DNA of 64,000 nucleotides from positions 3,391,127 to 3,455,126 of the forward strand of contig JAQFVV010006272.1 in NCBI GenBank assembly GCA_028023455.1, written 5' to 3'. The notes beneath the pieces were generated by a model. That model made no database searches and was not told the DNA's origin. It was given only the letters and a program-made list of their open reading frames with translations. The DNA is from Epiperipatus broadwayi (Eukaryota; Onychophora; Udeonychophora; Euonychophora; Peripatidae). Position 1 is the stretch's first letter. Every line of letters begins with the position of its first letter. Below are positions 11,816 through 23,626 of this stretch, in pieces. Both the position numbers and the translations under genes were made by a program.

Positions 11816-13855
11816 AAAACAGCCACTTAAAAATGAATCTGGCCATTCCAACTCCCCCCCAAAAAAAAACTGAGGAGAGAAAGAGAGAATGAAAATTACT
11901 CTAGAAATGAGTTTTGCGATGACTATATAAATCAATCTAAGAACCACAAATATGTCCACATATAGAACATGAATATTATATGTTATACTTTTTGATATGA
12001 AGGTAAAACAATCTTAAAAATCCCTTGTAAAGTCAGTGAGAAATATTTTCTCTTAATATGTTTGGTAGCCATACATCAGAGTACATTTTAATTATTATTA
12101 TGTTTATATGCATATACACACATTTAATTATGCACGCATCTAAGTATAATGGCTAATTGTTCCAATCTTTAGAATATATTTTTCCTCCGACTGAAAGAAC
12201 TAACTTTTGGAATGAATATTATAACGATGATAATGTATATAGTAAATGTCTAGAAGATTTTTTTATTATTATTTTATTTTCTTCTGATCTAACATTTTGT
12301 AAAGTAGTAAAGAAAAGAGCTAATAATGACAAGAAAATTTATCTGTCAACTTTTATCACAATGATATAAAACACATCAAGATTGGGAAAAAAATGATTCC
12401 AATATTAAATAAAATAGATATGGCATTAATAATAATAAAAAAAGGACAACATTGTAAATTAATTAGAAGAATTTACCAACATTTTTCAAAATGCCACCTG
12501 TTTTAAATGAAAAGATGTAATATGTAATTAAATCTATAAAGAATATAAAAGATTTAAAATGTGAGAAAAATAAACTCTCTATTTTACTTCAATGTTGCAA
12601 TCTATTGTCTACTTTAGTAAACAGTAGATACTTGATGGTAGTGCTTATTTACATTTTTATAGAACTATTCCATCCATATTATCAGACTAGGTTTTGGTTT
12701 ATGGCATTTGCCAATGTGAAGCTTAGGCCTGAATCTAATGCACTTAAACTTTTAATTCTAAAGTATTCTTCCCTAAGCAACTGCATTTTATTCTTTTTTA
12801 TTATTATTAAGCTACTAGTCTAAAATTCAAAAACATTTTAATGCTTTTGAATTCAATCCTATTTGTTTAAATTGTTATGTAGATCTGCCATTCGTTCAGT
12901 AATTATATACTTCAGTATCCTTAATTTTACAAAAACTGCTAACATCTTTATTTTTAGATAAAATCAGTGCAAAACTAAAAACATCATGTGATTCCACTCT
13001 ACACAATGCTTTTCAAGAGCAAACTATTTATTTTACTCCAATGCTGTCACTTAGTACCTATTGATTATTCAAATTTACAATAGATGTCAGCACTAAATAT
13101 AATAAATAGAGTTTGCGTTTGGAAAACATTGTAATAGTTGGAGCCATGTGATATTTTATTGATAAAATTATTATATAATTTTTTTTAAAAAATGAATAAA
13201 ACACAAACACATTGTTGGCAAAAATATAATTGATAAGGATAGAATTAAATGATTGAAATAATATAAGATTGGCATTGTCATTTAAATTGAAAGACTATTG
13301 CTTTTTATATAAGATTTTGACTACTATTACATGTTTTATGAAAAAAGAAAAACTGGATTTAAAAAATTAATATAATACATGAATTTAATACATGCATAGA
13401 AAAGTTATAAAATGATCCAAATAGATATGAATTATAATTTGATCCAGTAGATGAACTGTAATTTTACATTACATTTATACAATTGACTTGATAAACATTT
13501 TTTAAAGAGTTAAACTTTTAAATTTTATGGCATATACCCAGAATATTAGCAAATTTAATAAACTTTACAGAAATGTAATAACAGTGACTATGTTAGATGG
13601 TGAAACTAAAAAGCTTCAGCTCGATACATTTGTAAAGCTGAATGATATCAGCTCTCTTAAACTTCTGTAATAAACATGTTGTAGATTGAAATGAATAGTG
13701 ATGAGAAGAAGAATAAATGCTTAGAAGTTTATATTTGTTTTCACTTTATATTTTTAAAAAATATCACAAGACATTTTATATAAAAGCATAGGTGTAAGAA
13801 TAATGATAAGCTCTAAAAAACAAAAAAAAAGAAAAACTAAAATAATGATTAATGA
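11816..13855. other. AT-rich intergenic DNA
   Basis: No supported gene or transposon. Open frames at 12157-12369 and 12605-12823 have no recognisable domains and AT-biased low-complexity composition. Confidence 0.5.
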
Positions 13856-13859
13856 CTTT

Positions 13860-14430
13860 TAAAAAAAAAAAAAAAAAAGGAGTAAAGTAATAGACATTGA
13901 TAGTAATGAATTAAAAAAAAAAAACAAGAATTGTAAATATCTTAGTAAAATTATTATTACAGATGAAAACAATTTGGAAAGAAAACCAATAGTAAAAATA
14001 ATATATTTCTTAATGTAATTTGATAAACAAAGATTTTCTTCCAATATTTACTTAAACATTTGAGTCCTAAACATTTACAAAAAGAACAACACATAATTTG
14101 AATATCACACTATCACACAACAAAGTATGGAGACATGCATATTGAGATTAAAGAGAATGTGATGAAAGTGAAATACATGAGCAAAAAGAACAAACAAATA
14201 ATATTGATAATTTGAAAAAAAATAAGTCTCCAATTTAGCTATATTTGCTGTATTCTAAACTGACTTCAATAAAGTGTACAAGTCTTAAAACAAGACTGTA
14301 TAAGAGATGGATGGATAAGAAAGTTTGCTTAAATAATGTGGAGAATAAATATTAATTAAAAAATTGCATTAAACTCTGAGACATCTTTTAACATTTTATA
14401 GTTTTGATGGTTGTAAATATTGATAAAACA
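13860..14430 (+). mobile_element. RTE-type non-LTR retrotransposon relic, reverse transcriptase C-terminus
   Basis: Heavily decayed coding sequence colinear with the better preserved copy at 39.0-39.8 kb. IDIDSNEL followed by IVNILVK (about 13890-13950) aligns with KIDYDELEEVNNYKYLGQII of that copy. SMERHAY (about 14127) matches SMERCML, and KRWMDKKV (about 14304-14327) matches MRWMDEIR. Numerous frameshifts and stops are present. The 5' part is missing, as is usual for truncated RTE insertions. The call depends mainly on the internal comparison with the other copy. Confidence 0.6.
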
Positions 14431-17200
14431 TTATTTATATGCATAAAATAAACAGAGAAGTATTTGGTATTTGTTTCAGTAAGTTTTACTATTTATTTTA
14501 CAATGCAATAGTGTTTGATCAATAAAACTCAAGACAAATTTGAAGGGATAACACAGAAGTGGGCAAACTATGGCCAAGTTGAATGACGTTTGTTGATCCC
14601 AATATTGTGATTCTTTTTATCATGATAAAAATACATCTTTTATTTCCTCTTGTAGCTCTTGGAGAAGAAAAATGTGCATTATAATATTGTTTTTTGAATT
14701 CAGCCTTATTATAGAATAATAGTTCTTGTGTATGGTGATTATGTATGGTGATTATTTAAATACTAAAAATTTATGAATAAATCAAGATGTCAAAGTAATT
14801 TTTTGTTTTTATTTATTTATTTTTAAGAGAATTGTTCTTTTCCTTAGAATTTGTATGGATTATATTATGTTCTATTACTAAATTAAATGTTCAAATATAT
14901 CCACATACATTCAGAAATTTATATTTTTCAAAACATATTTTTCACCTGTTTCCTTGCAGCTTATCGTTCTTTCATGGGGAAAAAGATGGAGATTTAAACA
15001 AAATGATTCATGATAAAAAAAAATTGCTGATCCTTGGCCTACAACAATAGATATGTCATTTCAAAATTAGAATATTTAAATTATTACAAAATCAATTTAA
15101 AAATAAAACAATAACTAATTCTTCATTTTTAATGCAAAGCATTGCGAAGTTTTTTATAATTGTAACAAGAATAGAAAAAAAATCATACTAGACAAAGATT
15201 GAATTGAACCAGCATTATTATCTTTTCACAAAAGTCTTCTGCATAAATATGACAAAGATTTCAAAAACAATCATAAAGTAGCAATACTAATAGAAATAGT
15301 TGAAATAAATAGAGATATTAAAGTAGAGTTTATATAACCTCAAAATATGGAAATTCAAAATACAGATGAATAAATCTTACTGATTATATATGTAAGATAT
15401 ATTAATCCATTTCCTGAAATATTGCTAAGCAAGACATTATTGGCAATTGATATTATACCAAACATAAAATCTATCAGATTAAAAGGTTAAAAAAAATTAT
15501 ATTTGTAGAAAATATATATTCTTCTGCAGATGGCGCTGTGCTATAATGAGCCAGTAAACCATGGAGTTGACAAAGATTATGTTAGTGAAATGGGATGGAG
15601 CAGATTATGGGAAAACTTAGGGTGGGGAATGGAGAGAGGAGGTAAAATGGCTAACAGGTTTTTCTGGGCATAGTGGCTGAGAGAATCCTGACTCCATATA
15701 AGGAGGTCACAGTGTATCACATCACATCAAAATAGCTGTTTAAAATTAATGAAGAATGGTAATCTAGAACACACAATATAATTCCCAGAAAAAAATTATC
15801 ACCAACATTATTTCACCTGTTCTAAATGGGATAATAAAATATGATAAGAATTTTCATAAACAGTTTTAAAAGGTAAGATTATTTATTTATTACTTGATGC
15901 TACATCAAGTGACTGTCAATGAGTAAGGGCATTAAAAGATTCTTCAAATTATTAAATATTCTTAGTGACTTTTTAAAAGACAAACCTGAAATGAAACTTC
16001 TATAAACATTTGACAGCAAAACTTTTATGAGTTATTTTTGAGCTATTTTTGAAAACTGTATAAGAAACTTCAAAAAGTAAATATGAATTTAATTGATTTA
16101 AAATTCAAGATATTTATTTGGCTTCATTATGCTTTTGTAATTATGCTATAAAAACAATAACAAAGAAAACTTCTGTTTGTGCTTATTGGCTGGAATGCTG
16201 TTGTATAGATCATTGAAGTAATTTTGATATTGTTAAAAAAGACCCTAATACAAAGAAAAATTATACAAATTACAAATGATGCATCTATAAAACTATATTC
16301 AAGGTATAAGAAACTGTGATGATGATCTATGATGAGACAGCAAAGAAATATTCAAATTTAATATATTTTGCTAGAGAATTACTGTTACATTTCCATAGTT
16401 GTATTAGGATTATGGTTATAATGCTGTAAATTTTACTGCTTAATAGAAGACTATAACTAGATATCACAAAATGAGAAATGAAACATAAACTTATTAAGTT
16501 AAGCCTAACTATCAAAAACATTTTAAATAAACACCAAGCTGAAGGATTTCACTGACTTAAACACTTAAAGTTTATAATTCTATACTTGAGTTTCCTAATA
16601 ATGTAAGATAAAATTCCCCAAGTATTCTATTCTTAATTAATGTTAAAATTCCACAATCCAAGTTTGTTAATATATTAACAATAGACATTAACTTTACGGA
16701 GACATAAGGTAATGTGAATCAAAAACAGATTGGGACCTACTTACTACTCTAATCCTCAAATATGATTTTTAATAAAAATAAAAATAATTTATTTAAAATA
16801 TAAATTTGAACTATATATACACACACAGAATATTTCATGTATGTATGTGAAAGTTGTTTTGTTTTTTGATTATTATTTAAAAAAAAAATACAGTTTATGA
16901 ATTTAAAAGTAATTTGTTATTAGTAATAGAACATAATTATAAATCACTATCTAAATAAATCAATAAAATTAATTATATGACTTTTTTATTTTTATTAGAT
17001 TTTATTATTTTCTATCAGTAATATAATATCTTGGATTATGATTATTTCAAGTTAAAATGATAATAGAAATACCACAAATATACTTTATTTTTTAGTAATT
17101 TAATCTCGTTGTAGTATTTGTGTCAAGTCAAATGTTACTAGGAAGAAGTAAAAAAAATGAATAAGTAAATAATCATAAAACATCAATTGTTTAATTAACA
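14431..17200. other. AT-rich intergenic DNA with a GC-richer patch at 15530-15730
   Basis: No coding region is supported. The patch at about 15530-15730 (starting near CAGATGGCGCTGTGCTATAA) is clearly less AT-rich than its surroundings and may be part of an unrecognised interspersed repeat. It has no long frame and no domain that I recognise. Confidence 0.45.
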
Positions 17201-17214
17201 ATTAATTAAATTGT

Positions 17215-17418
17215 GAAGTGATTTATCTTCCAAGTTCCAAAGTTGGTACCTTTTGCCACCTATACGCGCCGCTTATGGCTGGGCATTGTTGCTAATTCCA
17301 ACTAGTGCAGCTGCCAATTTTAGGTCAGTCCGTCTGCTTGTTTTACCGTTTCTATAATTCTTTTGGGATTTACGTGTAAATATTGTTCTATTTTGTTAGT
17401 TTATTTGGCTTTAATATT
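17215..17418 (+). promoter_or_regulatory. Candidate promoter and 5' UTR of a host gene
   Basis: CpG dinucleotides become much more frequent from about 17230 than in the surrounding AT-rich DNA (for example TATACGCGCCGCTTATGG). TCAGTC at 17325-17330 matches the arthropod initiator consensus TCAKTY. It lies about 90 nt upstream of the candidate ATG at 17419. I see no clear TATA box. This is inferred from composition and motif only. Confidence 0.35.
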
Positions 17419-17598
17419 ATGTCAAAGCTTTCTCAAGATCCCTTTGGATACGTTTATCCCAATAAGCTTCGGTACCATCAAGGAGATTTCGTACGTCGCA
17501 ACTTCCACAATAGTGAATCAGGACTGCGCGCGCTCACCAACCATGTCCAAACATTTAAATTTTCTTTTTTCACTACTTCTATGCAATTTAGTTCTGCG
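17419..17598 (+). CDS. Candidate first coding exon of an unidentified host gene
   Basis: The frame from ATG 17419 begins MSKLSQDPFGYVYPNKLRYH and continues for about 60 codons. It then meets a plausible splice donor, GCGAG|GTAGGT, with the exon ending at about 17598. The stop at 17602-17604 lies just inside the presumed intron. Composition is unlike nearby low-complexity frames: it is rich in charged and aromatic residues and includes a GDFVRRNFHNSESGLRALTN stretch that looks like a folded, conserved protein. CpG content is high here, as expected of an unmethylated promoter-proximal exon. No transposon motif is seen. I do not recognise the family and did not find the next exon, which may lie far downstream. 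The main alternative is a fortuitous frame inside an unknown repeat. Confidence 0.4.
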
Positions 17599-17604
17599 AG
17601 GTAG

Positions 17605-20340
17605 GTAGCTTTATAATTACCTTTTTATGTATGTCAGTCAATAAGTGTCAGCACTACCAGATTTATTTTAAAATTAAAAAAAATACTTATTCACGTGTGC
17701 GGTAATGGAGGATTATACTTGGCGCGTGCGGCATGTAACCCTGCGACCCAAATCATCTACATTTTCTTTTAACAAAAAATATCTCATCACATTTATTAAT
17801 AAAAGTAATACTAATTAAATGTTAAATTAAATACTTTATTTGAAGTAGTGATATAATTTTTTTCAATGCGATTATTTTATTTATTCATGCTTAACGTGTA
17901 TTTACAATATTTGTAGAAACATTGCAGATAAAAATTTTGCGTGGGCGATTGATAAATGCACGTGGTTTATGTATACATTTCAAACTTATAATGTAAATTT
18001 TTAAGAGTAGTGTTTCATTTGTGCTCTTTTACTATATTTTAAGTAACAAATACATATAGTGGTTAAAAAGTACAAATTAATTTGTTAATAGTATTTTTTC
18101 TTTTAAAAAAAAGTAGGTGGGAAAGAGAAAAAATAAAGTTTCCTTACAGTTTGTGATTATTAATCGATTTACGTAATCTTTTCTGTAGCCGAAATGGTTC
18201 TGCGTGTATTTGAAAAGATACTTATTAACCCTTCACTAGTGGTATTTCAAAATTTGATTATTTATTTTAAAGGCCTTTTTCAACGATTTTTTTCTTTTTT
18301 GCATATGTATATTAAAACATGTTTATTAAAGTAAAATTACACCCCGATGAAAATAAATAAATTGTTTTATACCTTTCAGCAGTTTATTAATAGGTTTATT
18401 TTAACTAAATTTCAATGTCTTTTAAATAAGAGTGAGCCTGATAAAATCTCGTCATACAAGTGCGAGTGTCAATTGAATGAAACTGAATTAAGATAATGGT
18501 TAGAGTAATGGAGGAGGTAAATCCACTTCAACAAATCTTTTAAATCGGTGTTGATTGGAGTCTTTAAATCTTCCTTTTATTGAGTAGACTATTGTTATCT
18601 ATTTGAAATTTCAAAGGTGTTAAATGTATATGGAATTTACATGAGTATAATTTTAAAATGAAAAATGTTTTTTTGATTTTTCTCAACGTTATATATACTA
18701 TGTATAATATGTATGTGTGCCTGAGCCTGCGAACATATAAATGAACGTCGAAAAAAAAGCAAGACATTGCCATAAATAACAATTAGTTCTTTTTTAATAC
18801 ATACACACTCACGAATATATATATATAGAGAGAGACTAATGATAAATTGTTTAATATTTGATTGTCAAATGTAAATAGTTAAAAACAGATTTTAAAATTA
18901 AATTTTAAAACACCATTTATATTTAAATGTAACAACATATTTTCTTAAATATGTATGAATTACTTTAAAAATAGATAAGCAAGAAAATTAAAGTGTTATA
19001 TATAAATATTAAACTATTATTTGTATCCAATAGAATAGTTCACCATTGATACTTGCATTCACTGAAATTTTTAACCCATTGTTAGAATTATTTTCAATTA
19101 AATGCGAATTGAATAAAATACATGCATAGGCCATATGTGCATTCTATATATATATGTGTAAATCTATTTTTTCAGTACAGCATTTTTATTGGTTCATTGA
19201 TATTTAAAGAGTTTGTAGTTTTTAAATTAATTTAGTCTTTAAGATCGTAATTATATATCTAAGAATAATATTAATTTTATAAAAATCTCAATGTTATAAT
19301 CTCATAAGTGAAAATGTTAAAAAGCTAGAAAAAAATTGCATTAAGAATGTGACAAACAATTGATATACCATGGACAATAATCAAATGTTTTTGCATTATT
19401 TTCTTGGCAAGTTGTTTTTACCTATCTTAATATAAATATATATTCATATAGTTTGCATCTCTGGGCAGGTTTTGTCTTTTTATATTTGTCAATTGTTTAT
19501 TCATTTTTTGTATCTTCACGTATATATTGTTTTGTTATTTTATCTATTATAGAAGAAGTTATATATATATTTACCCAATCAACGTATACACATTCAGGTT
19601 AAATTGTCAAAAGAAAACGTTAAGCAGTAAAAATAAGAATTGCAAATTAAACATATATGTGTGGGTGGTTGTGCGATTGCGTGCGTGTGTGTACAATAAT
19701 CTTATAGTATATTTGTTACTGCATTACTCTGCCATAACCATGAATTAGAGTTTGAATATTATAAACTTAGAAATTTATTTAGGTTCTAAGAAAACATTAA
19801 CTTTTTATTCAGCCAAACTAACTGAAAGTCAGAAAATTGGTATCTATCTATATTAGAGAATAAAACAGGAAAGAAAACCATAAAGTCACACCTCCTAGCA
19901 CTTGACTAGTCTGACATATTGTCTTTCAGCTTACTATTTAATTTATGTACTATTTATTTATTTATGTACACCCGCGCGCACATATATATATATATATTGG
20001 TCATAATCCTCTATTATCCGCTTTTATTTACCTTCAGACAAAACACAACATATATATATATCATAATTTATATAAAATACTTTATATGTATATTGTTAAA
20101 AATATAATAAAGTGTACTTTCTAAAAAAAATTTATTAAACTAATTTTAAATTAACCTATAAGTAAAAAGGAAATTAAAAAAAAAAAACACTATAATGATT
20201 ATAACTACCATGATTGTTTTTTACTAATGAGTACATTAAAATGAGATTTAGCAGCTAATTGAATTATATATACCAAAAGAATAAGGAAATAAAGATTTTC
20301 ATGGGTATACACACATACATATAATATCAAATGATATAAG
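17605..20340. other. Intergenic or intronic AT-rich DNA
   Basis: If the exon ending at about 17598 is real, this would be its first intron. Composition stays slightly richer in CpG to about 18500. There are (TA)n tracts near 18815-18830 and 19978-20000. No further exon could be supported by eye. Confidence 0.4.
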
Positions 20341-20342
20341 TA

Positions 20343-20611
20343 TAATAAACAAAATCCTCTAGAATAATTCTACCAAAATTAAAAAATGCCTGGATAAAAT
20401 TAAAGATCAATTTCCTTTGCTATAGCCAGCTTACTATGTATTCCGCCATCTTGAGTAGCAATACGTTAACATTTAAAGCTCATTAAACTCACACAATATT
20501 GGCGGAATGCGCTATAAGCTGGTTATAGCAAAGGAAATTAATCTTTAATTTTACATAGGCATTTTTTAAATTTCGATAGAATTATTCTAGTGGATTTAAT
20601 TTATATATATA
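20343..20611. repeat. Foldback (MITE-like) element, arms about 105 bp
   Basis: The arm at 20343-20448 pairs with the arm at 20501-20611. Shared blocks include TAGAATAATTCTA, AAAAAATGCCT, AAAATTAAAGAT, TTTCCTTTGCTATA and CCAGCTTA. A 52-nt centre separates the arms. There is no coding capacity. Arms differ at a modest number of positions, so this is not a recent insertion. No clear target duplication was found. Confidence 0.75.
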
Positions 20612-20852
20612 AGTAGATATATAAAATTTACTATTAATCGTATATGTAGTAATGATTGCAAAATGGATGTTATTTACTAATAAAAACATTTCTTGTTTGT
20701 AATCATTATATATATCAAAATTACCCCAAATTCACAACTCCACCAGACTAGCTAAGAAAATAATCTCTAAAACACTACAAATGGTTTCATTGCTACAAGC
20801 AGACTTCTCAAGTGTAAAAAACTACAAAGTAACAACATATTTAAACTAAACA

Positions 20853-21128
20853 TTACCCACAAATTCCCTTAACATTAAAAGAACTTTTAAGTAAGTTAAT
20901 TACTTCAGAATCATACATTTTCAATAATAAAGATTCTTTAATTCCTCTTTTTATTTCATTTCTCACAAAGAAGACTACCTTAGCTTCATCAAGATTAATA
21001 GTTTGGCCTGTATCTTTTTCATAGATATACAAAGCAAAACTAAGAGATTTATTTCTAATCCTATTTTTATGTACCTTTATTCTTCCATTTAAGCTCAAAC
21101 TACTCTGATCTATATATACCTTCTTCAT
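20853..21128 (-). pseudogene. Penelope-like GIY-YIG C-terminal fragment, left arm
   Basis: A 91-codon minus-strand open frame with RIKVHKNRIRNKSLSFALY, then EKDTGQTINLDEAKVVFF and RNEIKRGIKESLLLK. The H/EKDTGHTI-DEAKV-N-KRRIKESLLI pattern is that of the segment after the GIY-YIG catalytic core in Penelope-like elements. It lacks the reverse transcriptase and the GIY-YIG motif itself. The apparent ATG at 21128 lies in the inverted junction sequence and is not a native start. Confidence 0.55.
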
Positions 21129-21161
21129 GGATATACAAAGCAGAACTAAAATCAGAGTAGT

Positions 21162-21383
21162 TTGATCTTAAATGTGAGAATAAAGGTACATAAAAATAGG
21201 TTTATAAATAAATATCTTAGTTCTGCTTTGTATGTCCATGAAAAAGATACAAGCCACACTATTAATTTTGATGAAGCTAAGGTTGTCTTCTTTGAAAGAA
21301 ATGAAATAAAAAGAAGAATTAAAGATTGTTTATTATTAAAAATTTATGATTCTGAACCAATTATCTTATTTAAGTTCTTTTAA
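21162..21383 (+). pseudogene. Penelope-like GIY-YIG C-terminal fragment, right arm
   Basis: A 73-codon plus-strand frame paralogous to the left arm: RIKVHKNRFINKYLSSALYV, then HEKDTSHTINFDEAKVVFF and RNEIKRRIKDCLLLK. It differs from the left copy at many residues, so the two arms have diverged or come from different copies. Function is lost because of truncation. Confidence 0.55.
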
Positions 21384-21569
21384 TATTAAGGCCATATGGG
21401 AAGTAAGTGGAATTGTGGATAATGTTTAGTTTATATACATTGTTATTTTGTAGTTTTTACACTTGAGAAGTCTGCCTGTAGCAGGGACCATTGATAGTAT
21501 TTTAGAATTTTTTTTTTTTTTTTTTTGGCTAGTCTGTTTGAGTTGTGAATTTGGTGTAATTTTGATTAT

Positions 21570-23622
21570 TTATTGATTAGTTTAGGTTTGTGCTTTTAAT
21601 GTTTATATATATATAAATAATGGTTGCAAAATAGATGTTATTTTATAACAGTAAATTTTAAATTGAATGATAGATTGCTGTTTTAGAAATGCTTTATCAT
21701 TTCAAATCATTCAAAAGATGTATACCTAAAAATATGTAATGAAATTATTTATAGAGGCGCAGTTCAATTTTATCTAAATACTAAAGTGAAACATTGAAAA
21801 AAAAAACCCAATGTACATTAGATTTCTATTATAGCAATTTATTTTGCAATAACCAAATTTTTTGTATTCACATTATTGATTACTTTAACTTTAAACAAAT
21901 ATGTTAATAATTATTATTAATCATTTATTGGTCTAGATATTATTATAATTATATCATTTTTCATCTAGATATAAGCTTTAAACTTAATTAAGGATCAATA
22001 TATTTTATTTCTACTAAACACAATGTCCACTTTTATCCTACTTTTTTGGCCATATGTAATATATATAATTTAAATTGATCTGAACTAATTGAAGATTGTT
22101 AAATCATCAAAAATACCTCCTGATTTGATTAATTAGATATTTTTATTCATATGTTTAAATTACACAAAGTGCAATTGAGGATATAAACAAGTCAGAATAC
22201 TCTGCATTACTAACATTTAAGCCTTCATTTATATTCTTACTATTCTTGTCAGTCTATTCAAACATGTCACAATGATAGTTTTTTTGCTGTTTTTACTTTT
22301 TCTCTCTTTCAGCTAATAATAGCTAAATATTCACTTATTGCTAATAATTAAATGACTGCCTGGATTAGCTGTAAATCAGTTATTTAAAAAATTCCTAAAC
22401 TAGCAAGGAATTTCTTATCTATAATTTGTATTCAATGATTTTAAAAATAATCTTATTTGTTTATGGTGTAAGAGATGTCAGAGATTGTTAATAATTTGTG
22501 CATTCTTTGATGCTATAAGAATAAAAAATGTATTTCTTGCAATCTGTAGATTTCTGAATATATTTTCAGATTAACTAGAATAATTTGATTAATACTTGTT
22601 TCTTCAACAAAACTTCTCATTCAGTGTCGTCAATTCTAATAATTTTACCTTTTAGGAATGATGTCAAAATTATTCTTTGATATCACATATTAAGATTCCT
22701 TAATTTAGAAGTAAAAGTGTCATGATCGATATTTTTATAATTTAGATCTTTTATTAATTTCTTTCATTTATGTTTAATTTTTGTTAAGTTGATTATAATC
22801 TGTCATTGGCATTTTCCAACAAATCTATTCACTGGATAAAACATCCTTTTGATCTGAAGAATTCCTTCAAAAATATCTTTTAACTTTTTTTATAAATACA
22901 GATAAAGCATCTTGTAGTGGCATGGTTAAACATTGTCTGCTATTTACAGTTTATGTCCATTAATATTTTTTGTTTTTAATATTTAGCCTGATTCATAAAT
23001 TGTTTAGAGATTTACTACTTAATATGTTTGTAATACTTTGTTGTTTTAGTAATTTTCTGTAGGTGGCAGCTGTATTCAGAGAACATTCTTGATGTTCAGG
23101 CTTTTTGTAATTAGCATAGAAAATGAAAGGAAAAGTTCTGAGACTGTAGCCAACCAAAAAAAAAAAATCAATTTGAACAAAAATTAAAACAAAAGTTTAA
23201 TTTTTTTAAACTACATAACTTTTAAAAGTAAGAATTTATTATTGGCATTTATATAATGTGTTATTAGCTACATACTTTTATGATAACAAGCCAAGCAATG
23301 GTTGGTAGTTTTTGCATTCTTAGATGTTTCATCTACAACAACTTATCCAATCACAGACTATCCTTAGCAGACTTGCAATGGAAAACCTGGAAATGATTTT
23401 GAGATGTAGAACTTTTCAAGGTATGGTATTTTCTATGACTCCCTCTAACAATATGATCATTGTACAGTGAAAAAGATTATAAAAATTTCAGGTGTTTTTG
23501 AAGAGTGATGTTGGTAATGACTATTGATAAAAGAAAATTAAACAATTGAATACCTATTCATATTCAACTGGAATCATTGCTTCAAATGCAAGTAATCATG
23601 TTAAAATTGTTCTTTTTACTTC
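21570..23622. other. AT-rich intergenic DNA
   Basis: No gene or element recognised. It ends at the ATAT target duplication of the LTR element. Confidence 0.5.
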
Positions 23623-23626
23623 ATAT

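Larger units (their letters stand above)
20714..21566. mobile_element. Two head-to-head Penelope-like C-terminal fragments (inverted repeat)
   Basis: The arm at 20714-21120 (minus sense) and the arm at 21144-21566 (plus sense) are inverted copies of one sequence. Each carries the C-terminal end of a Penelope-like GIY-YIG frame followed by the same 3' flanking region, including ACTTGAGAAGTCTGC. The 5' truncated ends meet at the centre. A short extra inverted piece (GGATATACAAAGCAGAACTA, 21129-21148) lies at the junction. Inverted and partial tandem copies are known for Penelope-like elements. Confidence 0.6.
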
